Part shown: piece after piece, positions 36,892 through 46,414 of the stretch
Numbering within the stretch: position 1 is the stretch's first letter
How the letters are laid out: every line of letters starts with the position of its first letter
From: Oscillatoriaceae cyanobacterium Prado104
GTDB taxonomy: Bacteria > Cyanobacteriota > Cyanobacteriia > Cyanobacteriales > Microcoleaceae
Reading direction: 5' to 3'
DNA length: 64,000 nt
Assembly: GCA_025454405.1 (NCBI GenBank)
Contig: JALOON010000055.1
Span: 1-64,000, forward strand
The notes under the pieces: model-generated
What the model was told of the DNA's origin: nothing
The model's database searches: none
Seen by the model: the letters and a program-made list of their open reading frames with translations, nothing else
Program-made: the position numbers and the translations under genes

Positions 36892-38151
36892 ATGAGAATT
36901 TTCAAATTTTCTCGCCCCACACTCCGCATCCCTGTTGGCACCTTAACTATTATTCTGGGAATTGCGATCGCCCTGAGCGCCCTTATCGTAAATCCTGCGC
37001 CCGCCTCAGCAGCAGGCAAAACTCCGCCAGAGTTGGCATCGCATCCTACAACAGCATTGTGGCAACTGCAAAACACGGGCGTCCAGCAGTTAGCACTCCG
37101 CAGCCCGGAATTGGTTCAGAGCGAAAGCAGCAACAGCTTTGTCACAGCAGCGGTCGATCGAGTCGGCCCGGCAGTGGTGCGCATTGATACCGAACGCACC
37201 GTCAGCCGCAACCTCGATCCCTTCCTCGAAGACCCATTTTTCGGCAGGTTTTTTGGAGAAGATTTGCGCAGCCAAATCCCCAGACAAGAGCGTTTGCGGG
37301 GTCAGGGATCCGGCTTTGTTATCGATAGGGGCGGGATTATTTTAACCAACGCTCACGTCGTTGACAAAGCCGATCGAGTAACTGTGACTTTAAACGACGG
37401 CAGAATCTTTCCGGGAGAAGTCCAGGGTACTGACGAAGTGACAGACTTAGCTGTGGTTAAAATTAATACCAAGCAAACCGATCTGCCCGTCGCAGCCTTG
37501 GGAGATTCCGATGCGGTAAAAGTCGGAGATTGGGCGATCGCAGTCGGCAACCCGCTAGGATTTGATAACACCGTTACCTTGGGCATTGTCAGCACCCTCA
37601 AGCGATCGAGCGCGGCCGTAGGCATTCCCGACAAGCGGCTCGATTTCATTCAAACGGATGCGGCCATCAATCCCGGCAATTCCGGCGGCCCGCTGCTCAA
37701 CGGCAGGGGAGAAGTCATCGGCATCAACACGGCGATTCGAGCCGACGCGATGGGTATCGGTTTTGCAATTCCCATCAACAAAGCTAAAGCTATCTACGCG
37801 CAGCTAGCTCGCGGAGAACAAGTCAAGCACCCGTTTTTGGGCATTCAGATGGTTGCCTTGACTCCGGAAATTGCCAGGGAAAACAACGCCGATCCGAATG
37901 CTCCTTTAATCGTGCCGGAAGTTGCGGGCGTGTTGGTAATGCGAGTGCTGCCAAATACTCCTGCTGAAAAAGCTGGGATTCGCAAAGGAGATGTCATAGT
38001 TCAAATTGATAGCCAGACAGTCATTACAGCCGAACAGTTGCAAAATTTGGTAGAAAACAGCCAAATCGGTCAAACTCTGAAATTGAAAGTAATTCGCGGT
38101 TCTCAGAGTAAAGTGCTGGCAGTTCAAACAGCTCAATTGAGAGATTCTTAA
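36892..38151 (+). CDS. HtrA/Deg-type serine protease with PDZ domain
   Basis: 419 residues. An N-terminal signal or anchor (17-40, ending APASA) is followed by a trypsin-like domain with His155 (LTNAHVVD), Asp185 (VTDLAVVK) and Ser264 (GNSGGPLL), then one PDZ domain (about 320-410). Cyanobacteria have three such proteins (HtrA, HhoA, HhoB); with a single PDZ and this layout the paralogue cannot be told from sequence alone. It works in periplasmic or envelope protein quality control. Start ATG 36892; a TTG 30 codons upstream only adds an unlikely hydrophilic extension before the signal. Confidence 0.93.
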   Translation: MRIFKFSRPTLRIPVGTLTIILGIAIALSALIVNPAPASAAGKTPPELASHPTTALWQLQNTGVQQLALRSPELVQSESSNSFVTAAVDRVGPAVVRIDTERTVSRNLDPFLEDPFFGRFFGEDLRSQIPRQERLRGQGSGFVIDRGGIILTNAHVVDKADRVTVTLNDGRIFPGEVQGTDEVTDLAVVKINTKQTDLPVAALGDSDAVKVGDWAIAVGNPLGFDNTVTLGIVSTLKRSSAAVGIPDKRLDFIQTDAAINPGNSGGPLLNGRGEVIGINTAIRADAMGIGFAIPINKAKAIYAQLARGEQVKHPFLGIQMVALTPEIARENNADPNAPLIVPEVAGVLVMRVLPNTPAEKAGIRKGDVIVQIDSQTVITAEQLQNLVENSQIGQTLKLKVIRGSQSKVLAVQTAQLRDS

Positions 38152-38479
38152 TTAGGGTTTGCTGAATAAAACTCTCAGCCCCCGAGAGCAAGGGTTTTGA
38201 GCCTTTTGCGATCGATTTAGTGCGGGACGATCGCATAGAGATGGTCAAATGCCCAATGCCCTATTCCCTATTCCCCCCTCACCAAAAGACTTATTCAGCA
38301 AGCCCTAATTATTAAATCTTTCGTGGTTTAGTATGGCGATTGAAGACCTAGAAACCGGGCTTTTCACGACTATTCAAGGCTCAAATCGAGTAGTTTCGTA
38401 AAAACTCGGTTTCTGAGATTCGATCGTACAGGTTTGTAGTAGGGAATTCAGTCCCGATCGTTGCGGACTGAAGTCCTCA
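38152..38479. other. Spacer between protease and MFS gene, with repeats
   Basis: 328 bases, no gene. The pair AGGGTTTGCTGAATAAAACT (38154) and TTATTCAGCAAGCCCTAATT (38291) forms an inverted repeat that could be the edges of a small element about 155 bases long. A GTAGTAGGGAATTCAGTCCCG/GCGGACTGAAGTCC repeat lies at 38431-38490. Confidence 0.55.
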
Positions 38480-39943
38480 CTACAAAACGTTTTTATTAGG
38501 GGTACTCGATTCCCGATCGAACTTGAAAGGTAAAAATGCAGGTACGAGAGTTCCCAAAGGCAAACTCCGGGGTTCTCTGAGGAATAGTAAAGGCAGCAAA
38601 GCAAGCAGCCGCACTGCTGTGGAAATCGCAAACAGTCCTCCCAAACTCATGCCCGGAAATTCTGCTAGAAAGCCGCCGGCGGTAGTTCCACAAGCCCCGG
38701 CAACTCCAGAAATGGCGGAGGCGATCGCAAAATATGTTGAAGGATTTTCGATCGGCACTATTTCCATTTGAATGTTGTTAGTACACAGGTCGATCGCCCC
38801 TAAAGTCGTACCCGCGAGCAAGTGCAGCAGGGGAAGCCACACCCACAGGGCGATCGGGCGATTGCCGATACCCAGCCACAACACGGGCGTTACCGCTACC
38901 AGCAGCCCCACAGCAATCAGTAAAGGGCGATTTCCCAGGCGATCGGCCAATTTGCCCCAAAACATCAGCAATAGCAGGTTTGCTCCCGCACTCAAGCTGC
39001 TGTAAATTGTTACCAAACTTACGTCGAGGTTTAAATCTTTTAGCAGGTAGATGTTAAAAAAAGGCGCGCTCAAATTAACAGCAAATGTCCAGACGGTGAA
39101 GTAGGCGATAAATCTTAGAAAATTGACATCTTTAAGCACCGCAGGCACAAAATTTTTGTGATTTTCTGCTGTTTTTTCTGAAACTTTCCCGTTGCTAAAC
39201 TGTTTCGATCTCGCCTGCGGGTTCACATCCACCATCCAAAACTGAAATGCCAAACTGAACATTCCAGCCGCTACCCCAAACAATAAAACTACACCGTAGC
39301 CAACAACCGGATCGGCACCCCAGGCAGACACTCCGGCTCCCATCAGCGGCACTCCCAACAAACTAATTAAAGTGGTAGCGCTGTTGCGCAACCCAAAATA
39401 CCTGCCGCGCAAGCGGTGGGGAACTACCGCCGTCATCCAGCTAAACCAATTAGCGCTGGCAAAAGCCCCCAAGAGGCTAGTTACAAATACGATCGCCAGG
39501 GTCCACTCCAAGAGCCCGCTTCCGTCGGTATAGTGCCAACTCGCTGCCGCAATCGCCCCTACCAGTAACAGCCACAACAGTCGCGACGCACCAAATATCC
39601 ACAGGTTGTACCAATGGCGGCTGGTGCTGCGATCTGCTAGATAGGCTCCCAAAGGTTGCAGCAAATTGACCAGCATGGGAATTGCCGACAGGATGCCGAT
39701 TTCCACGCTGGTAGCGCCCAGTTCCAGGAGAAAGTTGCTCAGCAGTACCCCTCCGGTGGTAAAGGAGAATATAGTGGCAAAAACGCCGTCTAGAGTTGAG
39801 GCTCGCAGGGTCGATCGAATGCGTTGTTTGGAAATTTTCGGCTCTGTTTTTGCAGGCTGAACTAGCTGGGATATTGTCTGTTCTAGTATGTCTGGGGTCT
39901 GAAGGGATAGAGTTTCTTTGAAGTCCCCAACCTGTTCGATCAT
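38480..39943 (-). CDS. MFS transporter
   Basis: 487 residues with about 12 membrane segments. Loop motifs are typical of the major facilitator superfamily: GAYLADRSTSRHWY between segments 2 and 3 and the related KLADRLGNRPLL between segments 8 and 9. The substrate cannot be told. A hydrophilic N-terminal extension (about 50 residues) precedes the first segment. It stands alone, convergent with the protease gene. Confidence 0.85.
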   Translation of the reverse strand: MIEQVGDFKETLSLQTPDILEQTISQLVQPAKTEPKISKQRIRSTLRASTLDGVFATIFSFTTGGVLLSNFLLELGATSVEIGILSAIPMLVNLLQPLGAYLADRSTSRHWYNLWIFGASRLLWLLLVGAIAAASWHYTDGSGLLEWTLAIVFVTSLLGAFASANWFSWMTAVVPHRLRGRYFGLRNSATTLISLLGVPLMGAGVSAWGADPVVGYGVVLLFGVAAGMFSLAFQFWMVDVNPQARSKQFSNGKVSEKTAENHKNFVPAVLKDVNFLRFIAYFTVWTFAVNLSAPFFNIYLLKDLNLDVSLVTIYSSLSAGANLLLLMFWGKLADRLGNRPLLIAVGLLVAVTPVLWLGIGNRPIALWVWLPLLHLLAGTTLGAIDLCTNNIQMEIVPIENPSTYFAIASAISGVAGACGTTAGGFLAEFPGMSLGGLFAISTAVRLLALLPLLFLREPRSLPLGTLVPAFLPFKFDRESSTPNKNVL

Positions 39944-40712
39944 ATTTATTTAAAGGTGTTGGTATCTGCAATTTTTAAACTGATTTAAACTGATTCGATC
40001 GTCTGACATTTTTGCGCGCTGCGTTTGCGGTTAGGATACTACTATTTTTGACAAAACTAGCAGCACGAATCATCTCGCTGGCGATCGCAAAATTTTTTGT
40101 CCGAGCTCTGAGTTTAGCTGCGACAAAAGTACAAACAAGCCGAACAACCCAACTATCTTGTTGATGAATCTTACCATAAGGATGTACGGTCTTTGTGTTT
40201 GTGTCGGTCGCAATTCCTCAAGGGCGATCGTCCGAGCAAAAATAGCAAGTGCGATCGTCACATTAATTTACATCAATGTAAAGCCAGTCTCGCCTTCAAA
40301 AGGTTAGCTCGAAAGCAAGACTGGCGCATCCGGGTAATTTTTATTACTTTAGATAAAAGTTTCTCGCTGCGCATCAACCGTTTGGGGTATCTAATAACAG
40401 CCAACTGCCAACTGTCAACGATCGCGAGTTCTGAGGCTTGCAATTACAACGATCGACTGCCAACTGCCAACTGTCAACTGTCAGGTGCGTCGCTTGAGAA
40501 TTGTCGATTTTTTTTGGATTGTTGGTAGCGACGCACCCTACTAACCTCAGATTGTTGTGGCGTAAGGTGCGCAGCGCGCACCCTACTAACTGTCAAACGA
40601 TTTTCGATTGGCAGATTGGGAGATTGGGAGATCGGGAGTTTTCAGTTAAAGACATTTCTTAATTCAAAACTCAAAACTCAAAACTCAAAACTCCTTACCA
40701 ACTCTCAACTGT
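39944..40712. other. 769-base spacer with hairpin and heptamers
   Basis: No credible gene. A GCCAGTCT...AGACTGGC hairpin sits at 40283-40325. Heptamer runs CAACTGC/CAACTGT lie at about 40400-40490, and GCACCCTACTAAC blocks at 40535-40590. TTCAAAACTCAAAACTC heptamers lie at 40660-40695, just before the end of the STAS gene. Short ORFs here have no ribosome sites. Confidence 0.5.
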
Positions 40713-41153
40713 TTAGACACTTACCGATCGCAGCAATTCACTGCCAAATTCGCCACCAAAAAATTGCTCGAATTCGCCCTCGAACAAATCGCCCCACGGG
40801 CCAAAACAAATTTCGCGCGATCGCCGACATTCCGCTCTCAAACTTTTACGGCTAGCTAAATCCATAGCATAAAAGATCAGCGACTTACCCAGCACGGCGG
40901 CTAACTCCAGTCCGCCGGCGAGCGCTGCAATTCCATCGGCAGACACGGTTTCCACTTGTCGGAGATCGACGACTACTTTCTCTGAAGCTGTTTCGAGGGC
41001 TTGTTCTAAAGAAGTTTGGAAATCCAGAACCGCGATGCCACAAAGACAGCCCTTGGGTTGCAAAACAACGGTTTTAGGTGCGGTAGTTTCTAGATCGAGT
41101 TTGATGCTAAAACTGCAAGCAACTTTGGGATTTGAGATAGAGGCGGTCTTCAT
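40713..41153 (-). CDS. STAS-domain protein (anti-sigma antagonist-like)
   Basis: 146 residues. After a variable N terminus, residues 28-105 fit a STAS domain: VVLQPKGCLCGI, VVVDLRQVETVSADGIAALAGG. The loop carries Ser-Ala-Asp-Gly where classical antagonists have Asp-Ser-Ser-Gly, so one candidate phospho-Ser remains. The C-terminal 40 residues are acidic and Gly/Phe-rich and have no known counterpart. It could be a second partner of the RsbW-like kinase at 28856, although it is unlinked to it. Confidence 0.68.
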   Translation of the reverse strand: MKTASISNPKVACSFSIKLDLETTAPKTVVLQPKGCLCGIAVLDFQTSLEQALETASEKVVVDLRQVETVSADGIAALAGGLELAAVLGKSLIFYAMDLASRKSLRAECRRSREICFGPWGDLFEGEFEQFFGGEFGSELLRSVSV

Positions 41154-41434
41154 CTTTCTTATTGGAACCTTAAAAATATTTCAGTCTCGATCGGATTTGG
41201 CAAGACATTGCTGTCATTATCATTAGGGTAAACTTAGTAGCATTTGTTCCAGCTACTGCGTACATGCACTGATGTGGGATCTAACAGCGTCGGGACTGCC
41301 AACAGACTGTTGACAAAAATAACAAAAGCTGCTAACACTATCAAACCCTAAAATCAAGCTTAAATATTTGAGGGCTGTCACTATTGTCAAGTGATTTCGA
41401 TCGCCAGCAAATTTACCTATTTGTAGACCGTACT

Positions 41435-42592
41435 ATGACAAAAACTCAACCTCGATCGGGGTATACACTACCAGTATTTGCCTGTGCTGCTGCCTTAGCA
41501 GCCCTGCGGTGCTTGCGTGCGGGTATTCCATTTGCAGATACCGTATCAGTAGATTTACTAGAACCCGCGATCGCAGCAGAAATTCCGATCGAGCAAGTGG
41601 CGACCCTCACAGCACATACGGCTTTAGCGATCGCTCGCTCAGATCCGGGGGACAACCTAGATCTGACTCAAGATACTCCTGTTTGGGCAATGGTGGCCTT
41701 GGGGGAGAGGGGGGCAGGGGGTGAGAGGGAGAGGGGGCGTGAGGGAGAAGAGGAGGAAAGGATTGCGATTCTTGGGGGTGAAGGTATCGGGCGTCACGCA
41801 GTCGGGGGCGGGGCGGCAATCTACGATTACGCGATACGGCTGCTGAGAGAGAATCTGAGCCGAGAACTCCAATTAAATGAAAAAATTACCGTCACCATCA
41901 TTATGCCCGCCGGACGGCAACTGGCTGCCCGCACGTCGAATGCAGCTTTCGGTGTGGTCGAAGGACTGTCGCTGCTGGGTACGACGGGAATTTCTCAGCC
42001 CCTGAGCGCCCCCGGACAGTTGGAAATTTACCGCGAACAACTGCAACAAAAAGCCCAACTGTTCGACTGTTTGGTTTTCTGCATCGGCGAAAACGGCTTG
42101 GATTTGGCGCGACAGCAGGGCATCGATCCCGAAAGGCTGGTCAAAACAGCTAACTGGCTGGGTCCGATGCTGGTAGAAGCGGGACTTCTGGGCGTACAGT
42201 CAATTTTGCTGTTCGGGTATCACGGAAAACTGATGAAATTGGCAGCGGGGATTTTTCACACGCACCACCACCTCGCTGACGGGCGGCGCGAAATTCTAAC
42301 AGCCTACTGCGCTACCGCGGGAATGCCTGCTGCTGAGTGCGCCGCAATTTTTGCTGCAGCGACGGCCCAAGACGCTCTCAAACGGCTGCGGGCTGTGGAT
42401 GCAGAAACTGGAAGCAATTGGGTCGATCGAGTTTACGGCGAAATCGCCCGACAGATAGATGCGCGATCGTCCGAATATATTTTTAATCATAGCGAGCTCC
42501 GCGTTTCCGTCGGCTCCGTGATGTTCGGGCGCGATCGCAAAATAATTGTTAAAACTGAAATTGCAGATACATTTCTCACCCAAATTTGCTAA
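41435..42592 (+). CDS. cbiD: Cobalt-precorrin-5B C1-methyltransferase CbiD, with low-complexity insertion
   Basis: 385 residues. CbiD methylates C1 of cobalt-precorrin-5B with S-adenosylmethionine in the anaerobic cobalamin pathway. Diagnostic segments are SGYTLPVFACAAA, RSDPGDNLDLT, GGEGIGRHAVGGG, VTIIMPAGRQLAARTSNAAF and GYHGKLMKLAAGIFHTHH. Between VWAMVAL and IAILGGEG lies an insertion of about 20 residues rich in Gly, Glu and Arg (GERGAGGERERGREGEEEE), encoded by a purine-rich repeat at about 41698-41760 that keeps the frame. The start is ATG 41435; TTG 41384 is possible. No cobalamin riboswitch is seen upstream. Confidence 0.92.
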   Translation: MTKTQPRSGYTLPVFACAAALAALRCLRAGIPFADTVSVDLLEPAIAAEIPIEQVATLTAHTALAIARSDPGDNLDLTQDTPVWAMVALGERGAGGERERGREGEEEERIAILGGEGIGRHAVGGGAAIYDYAIRLLRENLSRELQLNEKITVTIIMPAGRQLAARTSNAAFGVVEGLSLLGTTGISQPLSAPGQLEIYREQLQQKAQLFDCLVFCIGENGLDLARQQGIDPERLVKTANWLGPMLVEAGLLGVQSILLFGYHGKLMKLAAGIFHTHHHLADGRREILTAYCATAGMPAAECAAIFAAATAQDALKRLRAVDAETGSNWVDRVYGEIARQIDARSSEYIFNHSELRVSVGSVMFGRDRKIIVKTEIADTFLTQIC

Positions 42593-42607
42593 TGTAGTGT
42601 GCATATC

Positions 42608-42635
42608 CTGAGATTTGATTTCAAAGAAATCTCAG
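42608..42635 (+). terminator. Hairpin after cbiD
   Basis: CTGAGATTT, a 10-base loop and AAATCTCAG form a perfect 9-bp stem 15 bases after the cbiD stop. No T-run follows, so the terminator role is tentative. The rest of 42593-42887 is spacer upstream of guaA. Confidence 0.4.
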
Positions 42636-42887
42636 AAGGGTAATCAGTAGTAATTCTTAGTCCCAGAACCTAATTATGCCGGGTTGAGATTTGACGAAAC
42701 AGCACAATTAATTCACGTAGAAGTTAATTAGCGATTGCCCGCGACTTTCTGAAGCAGGTTTGCCCTAATATCCAATACAACCCAGCTTCTGTAAACTCAC
42801 CCCGGCCAGGATATTACTAATCTCCCAAAAAGTTTGCCGATCGAACGCAAAAATTACCAAGTATAAACTACCAATTAAGCACTAACC

Positions 42888-44501
42888 GTGACTACTCAAA
42901 TACAAACAGAATCAGCCCTTGAAAACTCCGAACTCGGGCAAATAGATCGCCAGACGATCGCGATCCTCGACTTCGGTTCTCAGTATTCAGAATTGATTGC
43001 CCGACGCATCCGCGAAACTCAAGTATATTCGGAAGTAATTTCTTACCGCACTACTGCCAAACAGTTAGCAATTCTCAATCCTAAAGGCATTATTCTTTCA
43101 GGAGGTCCGAGTTCTGTATACGACGAACGAGCACCCCACTGCGACCCGGAAATTTGGAATTTAGGAATACCGATACTGGGCGTTTGTTACGGGATGCAGT
43201 TGATGGTCAAGCAACTCGGCGGGACTGTCGAACGGGCTAAATTAGCCGAGTACGGCAAGGCATCGATATTTATTGATGACCCGACAGATTTGCTGACTAA
43301 TGTAGAGGAAAATAGCACGATGTGGATGAGCCACGGAGACTCGTGTACCGAGTTACCGGAAGGTTTTGAAATCCTCGCGCACACCGAAAATACTCCCTGC
43401 GCTGCAATTGCCCACCACGATAAAAAGCTCTATGGAGTTCAGTTTCACCCGGAAGTGGTACACTCGACCTGCGGTATCGCTTTAATTCGCAATTTTGTTT
43501 ACCATATTTGCGAGTGCGAACCGACTTGGACGACGGCTGCTTTTGTCGAGGAATCTATTCGCGAAATTCGGGCAAGAGTCGGAGACAAACGAGTGTTGCT
43601 GGCCCTATCGGGCGGCGTAGATTCTTCAACTTTGGCTTTCTTGCTGCACCGGGCGATCGGCGATCGATTAACTTGTATGTTTATCGATCAAGGGTTCATG
43701 CGCAAGCAAGAACCGGAACGGTTAGTGAAGTTATTTCGAGAGCAATTTCACATTCCGGTTGAGTATGTAAATGCCCGCGATCGGTTCTTGGCTCAAATGG
43801 CAGGCGTTACCGATCCCGAACTCAAACGCAAGCGGATCGGTCACGAATTTATCAGCGTATTTGAAGAAGAATCGAAACGCCTCGGACCTTTCGATTACTT
43901 GGCTCAAGGTACTCTTTATCCCGATGTAATTGAGTCTGCAGATACTAATGTAGACCCGCAAAGTGGCGAGCGAGTTGCTGTTAAGATTAAGAGCCACCAC
44001 AATGTTGGTGGGTTGCCTCAAGATTTGCGGTTTAAGCTGATCGAACCGCTGCGCAAATTGTTCAAAGATGAAGTGCGAAAAGTCGGCAGGTCGATCGGTT
44101 TGCCGGAAGAAATTGTCAACCGCCAGCCTTTCCCCGGTCCGGGTTTGGCAATTCGGATTATCGGCGAAGTTACTGCTGAAAGATTGAATATTTTGCGGGA
44201 TGCGGATTTGATAGTTCGCCAAGAAATTAACCGCCAAGGATTGTACGGCGAACTTTGGCAAGCTTTTGCTGTTTTGTTGCCAATTCGCAGTGTCGGCGTG
44301 ATGGGCGATCGGCGGACTTACGCTTACCCGATCGTCCTGCGATTTATTAAGAGCGAAGATGGAATGACGGCTGATTGGGCGCGGGTTCCTTACGATTTGT
44401 TGGAGTTAATTTCTAACCGGATCGTGAATGAAGTTAAAGGCGTAAATCGCGTGGTTTACGACATTACTTCCAAGCCGCCCGGAACGATCGAATGGGAATG
44501 A
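42888..44501 (+). CDS. guaA: GMP synthase (glutamine-hydrolysing)
   Basis: 537 residues, full length. It converts XMP, glutamine and ATP to GMP. The class I amidotransferase domain (about 20-215) has the nucleophile in LGVCYGMQLM and its partner His and Glu in VQFHPEV. The ATP-pyrophosphatase domain has the PP-loop LALSGGVDSS, and the C-terminal dimer domain ends in DITSKPPGTIEWE. Start GTG 42888. It is a single gene, followed by a repeat array. Confidence 0.97.
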   Translation: MTTQIQTESALENSELGQIDRQTIAILDFGSQYSELIARRIRETQVYSEVISYRTTAKQLAILNPKGIILSGGPSSVYDERAPHCDPEIWNLGIPILGVCYGMQLMVKQLGGTVERAKLAEYGKASIFIDDPTDLLTNVEENSTMWMSHGDSCTELPEGFEILAHTENTPCAAIAHHDKKLYGVQFHPEVVHSTCGIALIRNFVYHICECEPTWTTAAFVEESIREIRARVGDKRVLLALSGGVDSSTLAFLLHRAIGDRLTCMFIDQGFMRKQEPERLVKLFREQFHIPVEYVNARDRFLAQMAGVTDPELKRKRIGHEFISVFEEESKRLGPFDYLAQGTLYPDVIESADTNVDPQSGERVAVKIKSHHNVGGLPQDLRFKLIEPLRKLFKDEVRKVGRSIGLPEEIVNRQPFPGPGLAIRIIGEVTAERLNILRDADLIVRQEINRQGLYGELWQAFAVLLPIRSVGVMGDRRTYAYPIVLRFIKSEDGMTADWARVPYDLLELISNRIVNEVKGVNRVVYDITSKPPGTIEWE

Positions 44502-44520
44502 TTCGATTTTCGATTCAAGA

Positions 44521-44690
44521 ATTGAGGTAGAGTTTGTAGTGCGGACTTCAGTCCGCTCTATTAAAGAATTGAGATAGAGTTTGTAATGCGGACTTCAGTC
44601 CACTCTATTAAAGAATTGAGATAGAGTTTGTAGTGCGGACTTCAGTCCGCAACATAGAACGGACTGAAGTCCGCACTACGAACCTTACTT
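44521..44690. repeat. Tandem 47-bp array of the GCGGACTTCAGTCCGC family
   Basis: Three direct units starting at 44521, 44568 and 44615 (ATTGAG(G/A)TAGAGTTTGTA, then the palindrome, then TCTATTAAAGA). They are followed by an inverted half-unit (ACGGACTGAAGTCCGCACTACGAACC). It fills the gap between guaA and the Uma2 gene. Confidence 0.85.
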
Positions 44691-44730
44691 ATTGCGAGCA
44701 TCGAATTGACTGTGCAGCGCGACTGTTTGT

Positions 44731-45315
44731 TCAATCAGTTGCCTCCCGTGCGTCAAACTTAACTTGTCGGTAGATATCGGCGATCGCAATTTCCACACCC
44801 ACCGATTCGAGCAACAAACTCTCTTCCAAACTATACTCGTACAGTACCCATTTCCCCTGTTCGTTGCGCCGAAAAACTTCCACACCCGGTTCCTCGACTT
44901 GTACGAGTACATATTCTTGCAGTGTTGAAGATTTGCGGTAGCGAGCAAACTTTGTACCTCGATCGATAGCTTCTGTTGAAGGCGATAATACTTCGATAAT
45001 CAAGGAGGGAAATTGCACGATTTGCTCGTCAACATCGCGATCGTCGCAAGTGACTACCACATCGGGATAAAAATACTTTCGCCCCGGTTGGACTTGCACT
45101 TTCACATCCGCAATGTAAACCTCGCAAGGGCGATCGGCAAGGGCATCATCAAGCAATTTCGAGCAGTTGAGAGAAACACGATTGTGGTATCGAGTGCCGC
45201 CACTCATCGCCACCACTTCTCCATCCCAATACTCGTAGCGTCCTTCTTGGGCGGGTTCCCAAACCAGATATTCTTGCGCGCTCATCAAGAGGCGATCGTC
45301 AGATAAAGCTACCAT
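44731..45315 (-). CDS. Uma2 family protein (DUF820, PD-(D/E)xK-like)
   Basis: 194 residues. The fold is predicted to be a restriction-endonuclease-like nuclease. Conserved points: MSAQEYLVWE near the start, YEYWDGEVVAMSGG, YFYPDVVVTC (catalytic Asp), LIIEVLSPSTEAIDRGTKF (Glu) and YRKSSTLQEYVLV (Lys/Gln region). Uma2 genes occur in dozens of copies in filamentous cyanobacteria with no settled role. The start is set at ATG 45315 because GAAGGAACA precedes it; the frame extends to 45354. It is one of at least three Uma2 genes or remnants here. Confidence 0.85.
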   Translation of the reverse strand: MVALSDDRLLMSAQEYLVWEPAQEGRYEYWDGEVVAMSGGTRYHNRVSLNCSKLLDDALADRPCEVYIADVKVQVQPGRKYFYPDVVVTCDDRDVDEQIVQFPSLIIEVLSPSTEAIDRGTKFARYRKSSTLQEYVLVQVEEPGVEVFRRNEQGKWVLYEYSLEESLLLESVGVEIAIADIYRQVKFDAREATD

Positions 45316-45526
45316 TGTTCCTTCGATCGGGGAATGATTTATTTTTACCAGCATAACGCAAACCGATAGTAGCTCGCATCGTGCGTTAGCTGAGGTCTAA
45401 ATGCTTGCGATTTAATGCAGGCAGTTTGAAATGATATTATGACAGCATAATTATTTTATAAACCCAAACAACCGAATAATTTCCCGATCGAAACATTGAA
45501 AGTTTGTCAACAATAGTGAGATTTTT

Positions 45527-46102
45527 ATGGTAGAATTTGAAAATAGTGAGGCGATCGAGATGAATCCTGTTGCGATCGCAGTCAGCCGCAGTGCCAAACA
45601 CGCATTCACGAAACTGAATCAAGAAAAAATTCAGCTTCTAGCTGGGCTAGGAGTCGCAGGTGATTCACACATGGGCAAGACTGTCAAACATCGATCGCGA
45701 GTGGCAGTCGATCCTAACCAACCCAATTTACGCCAAGTTCATTTAATTCACGCCGAATTGCATGATGAATTGCGCGATGCTGGTTTTGATATATCAGCCG
45801 GACAAATGGGTGAGAATATTACTACACGAGGTATCGATCTGCTAAGTTTGCCAAGGGGAACCAAGCTACATCTCGGCGCAACAGCAGTTGTTGAATTGAC
45901 GGGTTTGCGGAATCCCTGCGTTCAATTAGATGGATTTCAGCCGGGGTTGATGGCGGCAGTTTTGGGGCGCGATAAATACGGCAAACTCATTCGTAAGGCT
46001 GGGGTGATGGGGATTGTTTTGGTTAGCAGTGAAGTGAGTCCCGGCAACTCAATTCGCATCGAACTGCCACCTGAACCGCACCAATCTCTCGATCGAGTCT
46101 GA
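45527..46102 (+). CDS. MOSC-domain protein
   Basis: 191 residues, a single MOSC (molybdenum cofactor sulfurase C-terminal) domain. Landmarks: IQLLAGLGVAGDSHMGK, RQVHLIHAELHDEL, GQMGENITTRGIDL and the putative sulfur-carrying Cys in LRNPCVQLDGFQ. MOSC proteins bind sulfur or molybdenum cofactor; the substrate here is unknown. An internal ATG at 45560 (MNPVAIAVSRSAKH) fits the family start better, so the first 11 residues are uncertain. Confidence 0.86.
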   Translation: MVEFENSEAIEMNPVAIAVSRSAKHAFTKLNQEKIQLLAGLGVAGDSHMGKTVKHRSRVAVDPNQPNLRQVHLIHAELHDELRDAGFDISAGQMGENITTRGIDLLSLPRGTKLHLGATAVVELTGLRNPCVQLDGFQPGLMAAVLGRDKYGKLIRKAGVMGIVLVSSEVSPGNSIRIELPPEPHQSLDRV

Positions 46103-46156
46103 TACAATATCAATCTTCAACTAAACATATCAATTTAAGAGAGCGATCGAACGGAT

Positions 46157-46342
46157 ATGGTAACTACTCCTTTATTATTAAATACATCAGGATCGCTCGG
46201 CGAAAAACGGGTAATTTTCCACAATTTGAATTGGCAAGCTTACCAACAAATTGTCCGCGCAATTGGCGAGAATCGATCGGCACGTTTTACTTACGATTTA
46301 CGATCGGGGTACTTTAGAAATTACGATATTTTTAAAGGATAA
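46157..46342 (+). pseudogene. Uma2 remnant with 7-bp duplication frameshift
   Basis: 61 residues. The N terminus (VIFHNLNWQAYQQIVRAIGE, then NRSARFTYD) is that of Uma2 proteins. A tandem TTACGAT duplication (46291-46297 and 46298-46304) then shifts the frame; removing one copy restores TYDRGTLEI, the family continuation. No remainder of the gene follows, so the 3' part has also been lost. Confidence 0.7.
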
Positions 46343-46414
46343 AACTTATGACTCAAACTTTTCAAGATTTATCCACTCAGCAATTTGCTGATTTGTCGGC
46401 GATCGAGTGTTTAA

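Noticed and set aside
41154..41434. Cobalamin riboswitch before cbiD
   Set aside because: No B12-box-like sequence or matching stems were found in the leader.
46348..46414. Short ORF starting MTQTFQDLSTQQF
   Set aside because: It looks like the start of another Uma2-type gene but runs antisense into recR; too short to support.
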